Notes: generated by a model not told the origin, from the sequence alone. Counted from the stretch's first letter, positions 1 through 11,339 are shown. The stretch: DNA of 64,000 bases from Adiantum capillus-veneris (GCA_014529385.2 CM043942.1:48528244-48592243), one strand, 5' to 3'. Numbers and translations are program-made.

Positions 1-50
1 ATGGCGAAGAAACTAGGATTTTTTACTGCACACACACACACACACACACA
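1..50. repeat. Short dispersed unit ending in a CA microsatellite
   Basis: About 30 bp reading ATGGCGAAGAAACTAGGATT and onward, followed by a CA run, closely matches 3,370-3,446. Similarity stops just after the CA run in both copies. The class of element is unknown. Confidence 0.6.
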
Positions 51-222
51 GATCAATTATCGTCCACGAAGGTGAGATATGACCTATGGGACCGAAAACA
101 AAACATTAGAGAGAGGTCTTCGAAGCGAGGGGATTGTGAGATACATCTCAATTAACGACTAAGTGTCCATCAAGGGGAAAATAAAAGGCATCTCGAGTGT
201 GAAAAAAAGATAAAAAAAATAA

Positions 223-224
<2 letters not shown>

Positions 225-273
<49 letters not shown>
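225..273. repeat. Homopolymer of 49 C
   Basis: An uninterrupted C tract, followed by TT and six more C. Read on the minus strand it yields a meaningless glycine-rich frame. Tract length in an assembly is unreliable for such runs. Confidence 0.95.
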
Positions 274-480
274 TTCCCCCCAAACCCCAAAAAGAACGAA
301 GTGCCACTCAGAAAAAAAGACAAACTTCAACAAAGATGATGCATTGTGTGCAACTAGCAAGGCTAGCACTCAACTGCAAAGTGCGAAAATCATTATGAGA
401 GAATGTGTTTGCATATTGCACATGCTCAAAATAACATGTAATCCCACCTACCATTTACTTTCGAGTTAAACATTTGAAGG

Positions 481-735
481 TGAGACAACCTCTTAAATGG
501 TGGAAAATTAAATCTAAAAACCTTCAAATATACTCAATATGACTCTTATTTGTAGGTTTTCCAAGTTTTGGAAAACAAGGGTGTGCGTTCGGCCACATGC
601 ACACATCAAAACGAGCCAATACCTATAAGAGACGACCTCTAAAATTGTGGAAAATAAATCTTAAAACGCTCAAATATACTAAATATGACTCTTATTTGTA
701 GGTTTTCCAAGTCTTAGAAAACACGAGTGTGCGTG
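481..735. repeat. Two direct copies of a ~100-bp unit
   Basis: Copies lie at about 481-590 and 631-735. Both contain the stretch ATGACTCTTATTTGTAGG followed by TTTTCCAAG and end near GTGTGCG. Copies differ at scattered positions. Apart from this and the neighbouring simple repeats I see nothing recognisable in 51-1,286; a short G run lies near 905. Confidence 0.75.
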
Positions 736-1286
736 CACACGCTTGCCCCATGGGATGTGAATCAAAGAAGGAATTGGGCAAGCAAGATAAAAAAGAACAA
801 AGACCTATAAGTTAAAGACGGCGTGTGACTCTACTACTCTTAAGCCAATACAAGGCTTAGCATTTGTTCAACCGGTAGTGACATGAGCGAGAGAAGGGGG
901 AAGGGGGGGGGGGGGTGCAAAAACCAAAAATAATGGTATGACAATGACTGCCATAAACATTTCAATAAAAGAACCACCTGTTTGCTATCTGACAATCTGG
1001 CATGAATCAGGCTTCTCTCTGCCCGAATCTTAGCTGATTGCCATGATCACAACTACCTACAACTGTAACCAAGCAATATAAGCATTTCAAACAGAAACGT
1101 TGTCCAATCTTTAATAAATATGTGGAATCAATGCACTAACATTTGTTTGCAGATCTCATATATGCACTTTGATTGAAGATATACCTTGCTACTCAAGAAA
1201 AAGGTTCGAAATAGAGCCCCACTCTGTCATAGCAACAATAAAGACTTCAAAGAAGCTGACATGAAATTCAGAGTGGTGATTATTCC

Positions 1287-2590
1287 TCATAGAGTTTCAG
1301 GTGCCTCCTCCGCACGCTTACTCACACCCGCAAGAAAACTTTTGGTTTCTATCCCTAAGCTTTGTGTTGCTCCTTCTGAAGGCTTTCTAACACCTACAAG
1401 AAATTTGGCTGCTTGACTTCCTAATAAAGCTCTTTCAACCTCATCAGATGGGGTGAGACCTTGGGAAATCATCCGATCTCGCATGGACTGAGCCTCCTCA
1501 CGATCGTTGCCATCCAGCAATGAAACAATCATTAGCTCATAAGTTGAAACATCAATCTCAACCTCCTCAACGAGAAGAGCCTTCACCTTATCAACGGAAG
1601 TTTCTCTAGCATACACTGAAAAAAGACTAGCGTAAGGTTTGCAATCCGAAACATCGCCTTTATCTTTGAGGTTCTATCAAGAGTTTTTGCCTCTTGAACC
1701 AAACCCAGCTTTCCAAACCATCCAATTAGCGTCATAAGAGTCTCCACCCCGAGCCTTATAGCCATGCATTCTAGCTTTAGCAGCACATCTACCGCCCTTT
1801 GAAACTAATTTTTTTTCTCAAAGGCAACAATTAGCATGTTGACTGACTCATCTGGAGGAGAAAATCCTGAATTCATCATATCTTCAATTTTCAGGACAGC
1901 AGATGGTAGCAAATTTGAGTGAATATAAGCATTCATAAGAGCTGAGTAGATATCAGGACTCATTTGTGGCCTTAAGAAGGCATCCTCATTCATAATTGAA
2001 AACATTTTCAAGGCCTCTACAGCTTTATCTTGTTTCCCATAGCCATTAAGAACCATAAGGTAAGTATCAACAGATCCACGTAGCTTTTCCTCCTCCATTT
2101 CTGCTAGCACTGTTTCTCCCTCTTCAGGATTTCCAGTTTCACAGTGAAACTCAATCATCTTATCGCATGCACCAAGATCAGGCATGTAACCCCATTGAAC
2201 ATATTCCATCGAACATCTCTCTAGCTTTATCAACCCTCTACAGTTTGCAGTTCATATCAAGCAACAAGGTGCATGCTACAAAATCAGGGGAAAAGCCCTT
2301 ATCCAAAGTACTTATCAACCTTTCTACATCATCATAACGTTCTAAGTTCATGTATTTTACTAGAATTCTTTACAAATCCTGGCTCAGCTGGAACAAAATC
2401 ACCACATTGAATGACACCTTCTTCACCCAAATCCTCTGTATCTTTAAAACTTGTCTCCACCTCATTACTAACTTCACCCAAAATTTGACTACCTATTGGA
2501 ATATCCTTCTTTTTTGAGACTATTGGTCGCTTCATTTGCTTAGATGAACGATATGGACTCACAGGACTGCAAACACCACAAAGCAATCTT
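1287..2590 (-). pseudogene. Pentatricopeptide repeat (PPR) protein remnant
   Basis: On the minus strand the translation shows degenerate 35-residue helical hairpins typical of plant PPR proteins, for example GNPEEGETVLAEMEEEKLRG, VDTYLMVLNGYGKQDKAVEA and STYELMIVSLLDGNDREEA. Intact family members are usually organelle-targeted RNA-binding proteins that act on organellar transcripts. Here the frame is interrupted by in-frame stops near 2,240 and 1,806 and by a frame change near 1,600. The N-terminal 84 residues at 2,332-2,586 are low-complexity, acidic and not PPR-like. No organelle targeting peptide can be assigned and the true start is not visible. Introns could account for some interruptions, but I did not find convincing splice sites, so I call it a pseudogene. 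The exact paralogue is not recognised. Confidence 0.6.
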
Positions 2591-2700
2591 TAGATCACAA
2601 CACTACAAGCAATTGAATGACTATCATGATGTCTCCCATCCTAAAAAGATTTAAGTTTGGTAGCCAAAAGAATTAAAATAACTAATTAAATTGGGAAATT
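2591..2700. other. No recognisable feature
   Basis: AT-rich spacer between the PPR remnant and the palindromic repeat block; nothing supported on either strand. Confidence 0.5.
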
Positions 2701-3000
2701 ACAATCTTAGGGAGGGCATGTTGACGTGCCCTCACTCAAGGATGAAATAGGGAAAGAGAAATTCAAGTCATTGGAAGGACACCTCAACGTTTCCTCTAAG
2801 AAATTTTGATATTTTCCTTTCCATATTTCATCATTGGATGAGGGCACGTCGACATGCCCTCCCTGAGATTGGACTTTCCAATTGTAAATTTATTGTTTGG
2901 AGGAGGGCATGTTGGCATGCCCTTCCTGAGACTGCTGCAAATTTATTGCTTGGAAGAGGGCACATCGACGTTCCTTCCTTGAGATTGCAATTAGCCTTGC
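2701..3000. repeat. Four copies of a near-palindromic GAGGGCA...TGCCCTC motif
   Basis: Copies lie at 2,712-2,733, 2,840-2,861, 2,903-2,924 and 2,956-2,977. The first two are near-perfect inverted repeats with arms GAGGGCA and TGCCCTC around an 8-base centre; the last two are degenerate. Each is followed by CCTGAGATTG-like or CACTCAAGG-like sequence, and copies 2-4 are linked by a TTTATTG(C/T)TTGGA spacer, so the larger unit is repeated too. Confidence 0.7.
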
Positions 3001-3391
3001 TGAAATTCAAGATCGCAATCAAGCCTCTCTCTTTTGAATGGTGAGATTCTGCTCATTAAATTCTCATGTCATATTAATGGCTCACAAACATCAGCAACAA
3101 GGTTGCATGGTACCTCTGCTAGGCACATATTATTGTCAGCACCATTTACGCTCACACCATCAACCTCTGAATGTAATGAAGCATGTGGGCATATGGCATT
3201 GTTATCAACACCATGTGATTTGTCATGTAGGCAACAATTTGGATTTGCCCCTAATACTTGTATGTCTGTCAATAGAATCAATGTTGGTACAACACCAATA
3301 AAACTTATGCTTAACAACCCCCTCGTAGGGCTACCCCTCACACCTGGGGGAGGCACAGGGGGACTTTCAATGGCAAAGAAAATAGGATTTT

Positions 3392-3446
<55 letters not shown>
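3001..3446. repeat. Unassigned sequence ending in the dispersed unit and a (CA)n microsatellite
   Basis: 3,370-3,395 repeats the unit seen at 1-30 and the CA run spans about 3,396-3,446. Open frames across this stretch are short, overlap on both strands and include the CA-encoded Val-Cys or Thr-His runs, so they are not taken as genes. Confidence 0.6.
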
Positions 3447-3448
<2 letters not shown>

Positions 3449-3965
3449 TGGTCTACTAGAAAAATAGGTTACTTTAGTGTCTCAGGAGACTTGAGTGTCC
3501 AATTATAGAACTAGTGTTAACCACATCGTATACAACATTTTATCTTTTATGTACCATTTGAAAATTTTGCTTGAGTGAAGAGTTATGGTTAAAATATACC
3601 TTGTTGCCTTTTGCACTCAAGGCAACTTTTTGAACCCCAAGCTCCTTGGAGAGCCATTATATGTATTCATCTGATAGGAAAATCTACTAATACTTGATAA
3701 ATGTATTTAGATCACCATTATCATTCATGACTGTGAGTTATGAATTACTTTTTATGTATAGGTTAAGAGGAGTACCATATAGAGTTGTAGGTTTGATGTG
3801 AGGTTCATATATGTTCTATGCGCTATTTCAAGGTTCTCATGTCCATAAACTTATGTGTTGATGTATGTTTAGCCAACACAAGTTGTATGGATAGTTTTGC
3901 ACAAAATGGCTTTCTTTTCACATCATGATTGATCATATGAGTCCCGCATGGGTGAAATGACATGG
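3447..3965. other. No recognisable feature
   Basis: AT-rich DNA without a credible open frame, RNA gene or repeat on either strand. Confidence 0.5.
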
Positions 3966-4020
3966 TAAGGTGATAATATATTTTGTAGAGCTAAGCTTGA
4001 TTCATTTTGGTATGCTATCA
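3966..4020 (+). repeat. 55-bp segment with an inverted copy at 7,993-8,047
   Basis: The reverse complement of this stretch appears inside element A with about one mismatch. The shared core is the reverse complement of ATAGCATACCAAAATGAATC. Confidence 0.85.
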
Positions 4021-4190
4021 ATCACTCCCTCTTTTATGTCATGTATGCATCCAAAAATAGGAAAAAATTGTTTTGCACTTAAGTGTGAATAGTATACTAT
4101 ATGATATCAATCACTCCCTCTTTTATATCATGTGTGCATCCAATAATAGGAAAAGTTGTTTGGCACTAAAATGTGAAGTCATACTATACA
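4012..4190 (+). repeat. 89-bp tandem duplication
   Basis: Two adjacent copies begin at 4,012 and 4,101, each with ATCAATCACTCCCTCTTTTA followed by a CATG-TGCATCC stretch and a GTGTGAA- or ATGTGAA-like end. The first copy overlaps the 55-bp segment that is inverted in element A. Confidence 0.8.
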
Positions 4191-4391
4191 ACTGGTCAAA
4201 GTGATGGGGGTATTTTGTATCATGATTAAAGTTATGTGATGATATTAAATGATGCATGAAACCTCAAAGGATAGCTATGGATATCCCACCTACATGTGTG
4301 TACTGCTTTCCATCCTTCTATGTCAAAAACTAGCTCTATGTGCAAGGACAGTGATGTGTGGTTGTGGTGCATCACTTGTATATGGTTAAAT
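4191..4391. other. Left flank of element A
   Basis: No gene or repeat is seen. The five bases before the LTR are TAAAT; the right-hand partner of a target duplication was not found. Confidence 0.4.
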
Positions 4392-4919
4392 TGTCATAAA
4401 ATCTAATATCTACCTATTCCAAAAGACTTTCTCATATTGAACTGATCATTTAATATGGGAGAGATAAATAGGAAACAAGAGGTAGAATATAAACATATGC
4501 TTACAGATCTATCTCAAGAAGGGGCCCATGGTAAAAGGGTTCAAATAAGAGATGGTCTATCAAAGAGCCAGGCTACTAATGGAGCTTAGAAGACCTTAGG
4601 GTTAGCTTCATTAAAGACCTCCAAAGGTTAGTGTTAAAAGTCCTTGACCTAAGTTAGGGTTGAGCTTGAGGTGGGAACCCAGCCCAAGCTCGAGATGCTT
4701 GTCCTGCTTGAGGTGCTTGATTTAGGTGCTTGAGGTGCTTGACCTGATGCATGACTAAGGTGCTTGAGTTGCTTTGACATGCTTGCTTGCTATGCTTGTG
4801 GGAACACCCCCTAGTTCAAGTGCTTAGTCATGCTTGATGACTAAGGTGCTTGCTCATGCAAAGTCAAAAATATCCCTACAAGACCGGGGGTGAGCCCTTT
4901 TCCTAGGGGGTAGAGATAG

Positions 4920-4972
<53 letters not shown>

Positions 4973-5983
4973 GGTGAGACCAAGCCTAGAGAGGCAGCAA
5001 GGACACATGTCAAGCCCCTACCCATGTTACCTTCATAGGTGCTTGACTCCTATTGGCCAGGCTTAAAAGGGGTCCAATAATAAATTACCACATTTATTTA
5101 ATTTCTTTTGCATTTATCAAGTCCTCTCTCTCAAAGTGGAAAGAGGGACACTTGTCCCAAGACTACCCTTGTTGCTTGATATGCACTAAGGCTGTGATTG
5201 GCCAGGCTTGAGGAGGAGGTCCAATCAAATGCCTAGGAGTGCTAAAAGAGGGGGTCGACCAAGGAAGCATGGGCCTAGATTGCAGGATATACTCACCCAC
5301 ACACACTCTCATTGTGTACATTGCAAGTGCAAGAGCTCCATCTCCTTCTCTAAGCTCCTTGAGAAGTGTGAGCCTAGACTAAGCTTCTTGGCTATGGAGT
5401 GCAAATCCAACCAAGACACATGCTTCAAAGATTGAGCTTGCCATCTTCTTCATCTTCATCATTATTAAGCTATTAAGCTATGCTAAAGAAGAGTGATGAT
5501 AATTAAGGGAATAGTTCTTTCTCGTATACTACTTCTTCTTCCTCTTCCCTATCCTCATTCCCTGCTAGCTCTCTCCACCTTCGAAGTTGTTTGAGGTCTT
5601 GGGAGTGAGGGTTGGTCCAACTAATGCGTTCTTCTAAGGTTATGCTATGTTAGTGGTGCATGAAGATTTCCATCTTCATTTCATCACTTAGGTTGAAAAG
5701 AACACAAAGATTGTATTGTAGCAAGTCCCCTTTAATGGGAGAACCTATAATACAAATGCCTATTGGAGGGGGGGACCGGCTCCACATAAATCCGGTCCTA
5801 AATTGTTGTCATGTTCTCTAATTCTCTCTCTCTTGTAGAAGTATTGTTCATGCCAAGTTAATTAACTGCTGTGTTTATGTTGCTACCACTAATGAAGTTC
5901 ACCCATTATGCTCTCAAGTAATTTCATCAAATACTTTCTCTTAATTCCACTACTCTACAAGCTATTAAGCCATTTCTATTACA
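4392..5983 (+). repeat. 5' LTR of element A (1,592 bp)
   Basis: Starts TGTCATAAAATCTAATATCT and ends CTATTACA, the TG...CA ends of an LTR, with the primer-binding site immediately after. Contains a minisatellite of AGGTGCTTG units at about 4,690-4,800 and an (AC)n run at about 4,921-4,971. Homologous LTRs occur at 34,645, 43,285, 45,185, 47,093, 49,834 and 56,873, and as a split copy at 15,739/26,347. Confidence 0.9.
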
Positions 5984-5997
5984 TTGATATCAGAGCA
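5984..5997 (+). other. Primer-binding site (initiator Met-tRNA type)
   Basis: TTGATATCAGAGCA directly follows the LTR and resembles the complement of the plant initiator Met-tRNA 3' end (TGGTATCAGAGC). Confidence 0.8.
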
Positions 5998-6358
5998 TTT
6001 GTTTTATCTTTTCTTGCTTAAGAAGAGAGGTCCTTAAGTAGCCTATAAATGGTTGGTTTTGTTAATTATATTAGGGTAAGTGGGACTGGGATTTAATACC
6101 GGTTTTGTTGCAGCCCACTATGTGGGGTATGGTGCACACCTCGAGAGCTTTGGATTTAATAATGGAGTCTTTTAAGAGTTCCTACGGCTTTACCATTATT
6201 GAGCCATAAGAAGTCTGAAAGGAGCTATCCTCCAGCAACGCTGCTATGTTAGACCCACTCCACTTCTCTCTATAATTAACCGAATTCGAGCCGTGCGTAT
6301 AGATACTTAAGAGCCAAAATTTTCAAAGGCTAAGAGGAGTAGCAACTGAAGTTTTGAA

Positions 6359-7980
6359 TTGCCAAAAAGTACATTAAGCAAACATATAAGTTTAATTAAC
6401 ATGGTTGACAATAATCAAGAGAGTAGAATGAACATTGATAGCTTTGATTTTGCACATGAAGGTGTTAATGATAATGCCCCCATGTTTGTTAACTACCTTG
6501 TTACTAGGTTGCAGCAAGCCATGGGTAACCCTACCTTGCAAGCCGAAGTTACCCAACAACTTCGTCCTTATGGGATAACCCTTCCTCTTCAACAGGAGAG
6601 AGAACTTAGGAGGCCTCTTGATGAGACTCCCAAACGAAGACTCTCTCCCATTCGAGAGGAGGAATCCAAGGAACGAGAAAGCACTGAATCCCTAAGTTCA
6701 TCTGAAGATGTGGCTCCAAGAAGACGGTGGTCTAGGCGATCGCCAACATCTCCCAAGAGGAAATCTTCAAACCATAGTCCGTCCCCTTGGCACTCCAAAT
6801 GGGAAGAGAGAAAACCAAGGAAGAAAAGGGCAAGGAAGAGGTCACCCTCTTCTCCTTCTTCTTCACCTTTCTCCTCTTCTGATGAAAGTTATGGTTATTC
6901 TCCTAGAGAATACAAGAGGGGAGGACATCGCAAATCTTACCTTTCCTGGCGAAGGTCACAAAAGCTAAAGAAGTTCAAGGAGGAAGGAAAGAGTATCTCT
7001 TTCTTCACCTATGATGGCACCTTTGGTGCTACCGACAAAGTGTTGACCTTCATCCAGCAATTTGATGCAGCTTTTGGAGACGAGGGCTTCCACAGAGTCC
7101 TCCAAGCTACACCATGTAGCTATGCACTTCCAAAAATCATCTCGTCAATGGTGGGCTAGCCTTCGTGGAAATGGTGAAGCTTCAAAGACATGGAAAACTC
7201 TATGAGTTTCCATCATGAAGCAATTTCTTGCAAGCGATGCAAAGGACAAAGTGTTGACTGAATGGCGTAGCCTAAAGCTCCTCTCTCATGAGTCTATTCA
7301 CAAATATGTAGACAAGTTTTGGGATTTACATCTCAAGGCTACTGTCTTTCAAAAGATAGACTTTGCGGAGCAAAAGCAACAATTCTGTGATGGACTACCC
7401 GAAGAGATGGCTGAATATGTCAACTCCCAACAGCCCGGTTCTATCCCTGAAGTAATCCACCATACCATGGTTTCTTTGCGCATCAATTTCCAACAAGGGG
7501 CTAGATGTAATGTCAAGCCCATGGAAAATAAAGAGCGAAATGAAGCAAGAGGGAAGAGCAATGCTCAATGCTCTTCCCAAGGCAACTCCAACAACAACAA
7601 CAACAACAATCGGTCCAAGGAGAAGGAAGTGTATAAAGGTAAAAAAAACTCTCGCCTAAAGATCTTGAAGCTTTTCGCAAGGACCACAAATGCTTTAAGT
7701 GTGGCGAGCAAGGACATACCTACCGTTTTTGCCCCAAAAGAAATACTCCTGATGGGACTCCTAGAGCTTCCGCCATCGAATCTCTAAAAGAGGATGTTCA
7801 TTGCAAAGGAACAACTCCCTCCTATGCATGGGGAAAGATAAGAGAGCATGATGCCTTCATCTTGTTTGACCTTGGCTCTACTCACAACTTCATATCAACA
7901 GATTTGGCCACCAAGTGGGGCATTCAAGCTTTTGAGATGGGAGATATTGTAACGGCCGACGCAGCTTTCAAGGGACAACA
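6359..7980 (+). pseudogene. Gag and start of protease of element A (fossil)
   Basis: Begins at the same relative place as gag of G. The N-terminal part contains DSFDFAHEG and VTRLQQAMGNP, then an Arg/Ser-rich segment, then the retrotransposon gag core (KSISFFTYDGTFGATDKV and KYVDKFWDLHLKATVFQKID), an Asn run, a zinc-knuckle region and a protease start. Gag packages element RNA into cytoplasmic particles. The region is broken in about two or three places compared with G. Confidence 0.85.
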
Positions 7981-7992
7981 AGCCTCTTACCA

Positions 7993-8047
7993 TGATAGCA
8001 TACCAAAATGAATCAAGCTTAGCTCGACAAAATATATTATCACCTTT
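7993..8047 (-). repeat. Inverted copy of the 55-bp segment at 3,966-4,020
   Basis: It lies inside the internal region of element A although its source is outside the left LTR. The match is about 54 of 55 bases in reverse complement. It is followed by a T-rich stretch (about 8,048-8,085). Confidence 0.85.
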
Positions 8048-8087
8048 CCGTTTTTTTTCTTTCTTCTTTTTGTTCTCCCTTTTGTGT

Positions 8088-8776
8088 GTGGACTATCGTG
8101 CCCTAAACCATCTCACTATCAAAAACAAATTCCCCATCCCCTCGGGTAGAAGATCTGTTTGATAAACTACAAGGCTCTACCTACTTCAGTAGGATTGACC
8201 TTAAAAGTGGCTATCATCAAATAAGGATAGTGAATGAAGATATCCTAAAGATCGCGTTTCGTACAACGTTCGATCTTTATGAAGATCTAGTCATGCCTTT
8301 TGGCTTGACCAACGCACCAGCCACGTTTAATCGTCTAATGGAGAAGATCTTTAGACCTTATCGTAAATTCACTGGAGTGTTCTTTGATGATATTATCATC
8401 TACTCCAAGTCTTTGGAGGAACATAAGCAACATCTCCAAGTGATTTTTCAAGCGCTAAGGGAGAATAAGCTTTTTCTCAATCAAAAGAAAAGCAAATTTT
8501 TCCTCCAAGAGATTCAATACTTAGGTCATATTATCTCTCAAGATGGTATCCGAATGGATCCATCAAAGTTAGAGGTAATAAAAGCATGGCCTAATCCAAG
8601 GAATCTACATGAGATAAGAAGATTTATAGGTATGTGTGCATACTATAGACTCTTCATAGCAAGATTCTCTCAAATGGCAGGACCACTACATGACTTAACA
8701 AAGAAGAAAATTAAGTATTCATGGATTGCTAAGGAGCAAAATGCTTTTGACAAGCTCAAAGAGACAATGCCTATCT
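8088..8776 (+). pseudogene. Reverse transcriptase region of element A (fossil)
   Basis: Contains the reverse-transcriptase landmarks [15 protein letters not shown], the [16 protein letters not shown] block, the catalytic-type [11 protein letters not shown] box and the thumb segment HIISQDGIRMDPSKLEVI. The sequence closely follows the same part of G. The region is incomplete and belongs to a dead copy. Confidence 0.85.
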
Positions 8777-9002
8777 ATTGTTTTTTAATGGTTCTTACAG
8801 GAAAGCACATGGTGAAGCTTCAGGAGGTGTTGTAATTTATGATCCTCAAGGTGCTTTGGTAATTAAAAGGAGTATAAAGGTTATGGCACAAAGCAACAAT
8901 GAAGCTGATTATGCTACTTTGGAGAAGGGACTCAACCGTTGCCTTGAGCTTGGCATCCATCATGTAAGGGTAAGAGGTGATGCTCTTTTGGTGGTCAATT
9001 AA
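8777..9002 (+). pseudogene. RNase H fragment from another gypsy family
   Basis: A 74-residue frame (EASGGVVIYDPQGALVIKRS, SNNEADYATLEKGLNRCLEL, HHVRVRGDALLVVN) resembles the plant RNase H-like domain (RVT_3 type) found in some gypsy polyproteins. It does not match the RNase H of elements G or F, so it marks a junction between two different elements. Confidence 0.65.
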
Positions 9003-9009
9003 GAGAGGA

Positions 9010-10690
9010 AGAACAAGCATTGTATGAAAAGGAACATAGGTGTTTCATTGCCACGTAATAGGTCACATGAAAAGGGAGTGTCCTAAGAAGGAATCTAACA
9101 AGGAAACCTCGGTCCTCTACTGCGTCGACTTTTGATGCTACCCCTCAAGTGAATGCTATGAGTGTGGGAAAGCAAGAAGCTAAGCAGGAGGGGATTTTTG
9201 AAGATGATGAACTCATAAAATGTTATGGAGATGTGACTGGTTAAAGGGTCATTGTGTTGTTTGATTCTAGAAGTTCTCATGATGTCATAAGTGAATCTCT
9301 TGTGAAACGTGCACGTCTTCAAACTTCTCCTATTCCCACCCTCCTGGTGCAGGGGTTCTCTGAATGCATGGATGCTTTGATTTTTCAAGAATGTGATGAT
9401 GTCAAGTTGATCATTCAACAAACCCAATTTACTCGTCGTTTTGTAGTCTCTAAACTTGCAGGATGTGACATTATTTTGGGCATTAAATGGTTTCGTATGT
9501 TCAAGCCCATTATCGATTGGGAGAAGCTCATGTTTCAATCAAAGATAATGTGTTGCAGCCATTCCTCGTTCGAGGCGAGAATAGTATTCCCTCTCTCCCT
9601 CTCATCTCGCACGTCCAGGCAAATAGGGAACTGCGTCAAAGAGCCCAAGAGGCGGTCATCTATGCCAAGCCCACATCAAGGAACTCGGGTATTCCTAAGA
9701 GGTATAGTAAAGGGTTTGTCAAAGTCAATTCTGTGTTTTCCCAGGATCATCATTCCCCTACTCACCATCCCCATCGACCTATGGACATTGTCTCCGACCA
9801 ATTGCATGACGAGGAATATGTAGGTAAATTTTTTTCTCGATCGGATAAAGAGAAGCCAAAACCAAGTGATGTCTTGTTTAGAAGGCTTCACCCTCCCAAG
9901 GTATGGTCTTTTGGGTTACCAGTTCTCTTTGTTCGTAAGAAACTAAACTCATTTCAGTTTTGTGTGGATTTCAGGGCACTCAAGACACGGATGGTCAAAT
10001 TCTAGAAGCCGCGACCTCACATGGCCATTCCTTTGGAGCGTCTACAAGAGGCACATCGCGTTTCCAAAGCGGACTTGTCAAGTTGCAACCACAAGGGTGG
10101 CCTTTCAAGGAGCAATCCAACAGAAGAACCACCAGAGATTGTTGTCACCAAGTCGAAGTGTTTTTGAATGCTTCCCATTCAACTTGGCAATAAGAAGGAA
10201 GCGCAGCAACATTTCCTCAAATTCAAGGATCGAGGGACACATGCAGATGCTTGGGTGAACAAGGACTTGCTCATCCACTATCCAGATTTGCTAACCTCAT
10301 ACAAGGAGGCCATGCAGATCGGTACCCGTACCTCACCTTAAGCAGAAGGGGATGTCACGTGCACATGGCTCTATGTGCCACGTGGACATGCTTCATTGAC
10401 TTCCATAGCCAATTTTCCTTCTTCCTAGATAGAAGTGTCTAGAATCCTAGGAGGATTAGTACCGGCAATTTTGTGAGCCTGTTCACAGGACCTGCATGTC
10501 CGAACAAGTCCATTAGATTAGGTTTTTTAGTTTTGGAACCCTCTTTCTTAAATGGTTTGTATACGCGTTTTGGCAGGTGTTATTACACTACGATGGGAAT
10601 CTTGCATGACGTGATGTAGTTTTAGGTTAGAGGAATCCAACGAGCCATTCCCCGTGTCGATCGAATTCCTAGGTGGGCGGGTGTGCAACA
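9010..10690 (+). mobile_element. Chromovirus B, decayed and incomplete fossil
   Basis: In order along the plus strand: a degraded zinc-knuckle region, a retropepsin-like segment (LFDSRSSHDVISESLVKRA, GCDIILGIKWFRMFKPIIDW), the start of reverse transcriptase (LPVLFVRKKLNSFQFCVDFR), and a C-terminal chromodomain-like tail (FKDRGTHADAWVNKDLLIHY). A purine-rich stretch then precedes a possible LTR. It is heavily broken and lacks most of pol. It differs from A, G and F. Confidence 0.7.
10353..10690 (+). repeat. Possible short 3' LTR of element B (338 bp)
   Basis: Starts TGTCACGTGCACATGG right after the purine tract AAGCAGAAGGGGA and may end at GTGTGCAACA. No second copy exists in the window, so both ends are guesses. 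Confidence 0.35.
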
Positions 10691-10734
10691 AGTGCACCTA
10701 ATCTAGAACCCCCCAACCCAATTTTAATAAATCA

Positions 10735-11339
10735 ATTTATTGATTTATTTGTTGGAAAAGTTGGTGGACAACTCTTTTGTTTACCATAAAGACAATCTTC
10801 ACAGAACTCTAAGTCCACTTCTTTCAAACCTGGTAGAAGCTTCTTTCTCTGAATTCCTTTGGCACTCATATGCCTAAGCCGATAATGCCACACCGCACTG
10901 TCAACTTCTGTAGTTGCTGCACAAGCTGAAGGTTGTGTGCTAATAGTACACAAGTAAAGTGTACCGACCTTTTCTCCTTTGGCAACCACCAAAGATCCCT
11001 TTGAGATCTTCCACCGTTTGTTTCCGAATGCGATGTTGTGACCTTCATCGTCCAATTGTCCTGTAGAGATCAAATTTTTGAGAAGAGAAGGAACATGCCT
11101 AACATCTTTAAGCTTCCAATCATTTTCGTTAGTAGTTTTGACAGAAACTGTACCTTTGTCGACAATCCCAAGTATGCATACCCAAAATTACCTTTGGTGT
11201 AATCTTGGAAATGTTGCTTGTGTGGTGTTGCATGGAATGAAGCCCCAGAATCTACTATCCAGGAATTAGACACATTGTCTAATGAGATAATTAGAGCATC
11301 TTGCTCTACTTTACCTTCCACATTGGCCTCCGATGTTGG
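10735..11339 (-). pseudogene. Copia protease and pre-integrase region of K (fossil)
   Basis: Contains the copia aspartic protease motif WIVDSGASFHATPHKQHF and the GAG-pre-integrase signature WHYRLRHMSAKGIQRKKLLP with CEDCLYGKQK. In intact elements the protease cleaves the Gag-Pol polyprotein. Broken in at least one place. Confidence 0.85.

Larger units (their letters stand above)
4392..8776 (+). mobile_element. Ty3/gypsy chromovirus-type element A, incomplete fossil
   Basis: The order is 5' LTR, PBS, gag and a reverse-transcriptase region, all plus strand, closely related to G and F in this window. It is broken in several places, its 3' LTR is absent, and a 55-bp inverted piece of the left flank sits inside it. 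Its LTR ending (CATTTCTATTACA) matches F more closely than G, so A and F belong to one subfamily. Confidence 0.85.

Noticed and set aside
148-369. Glycine-rich 73-residue frame
   Set aside because: The glycines come from the C homopolymer.
3069-3443. Minus-strand 124-residue frame starting with Cys-Val repeats
   Set aside because: The start lies in the CA microsatellite, overlapping plus-strand frames of equal length exist, and no family is recognisable.
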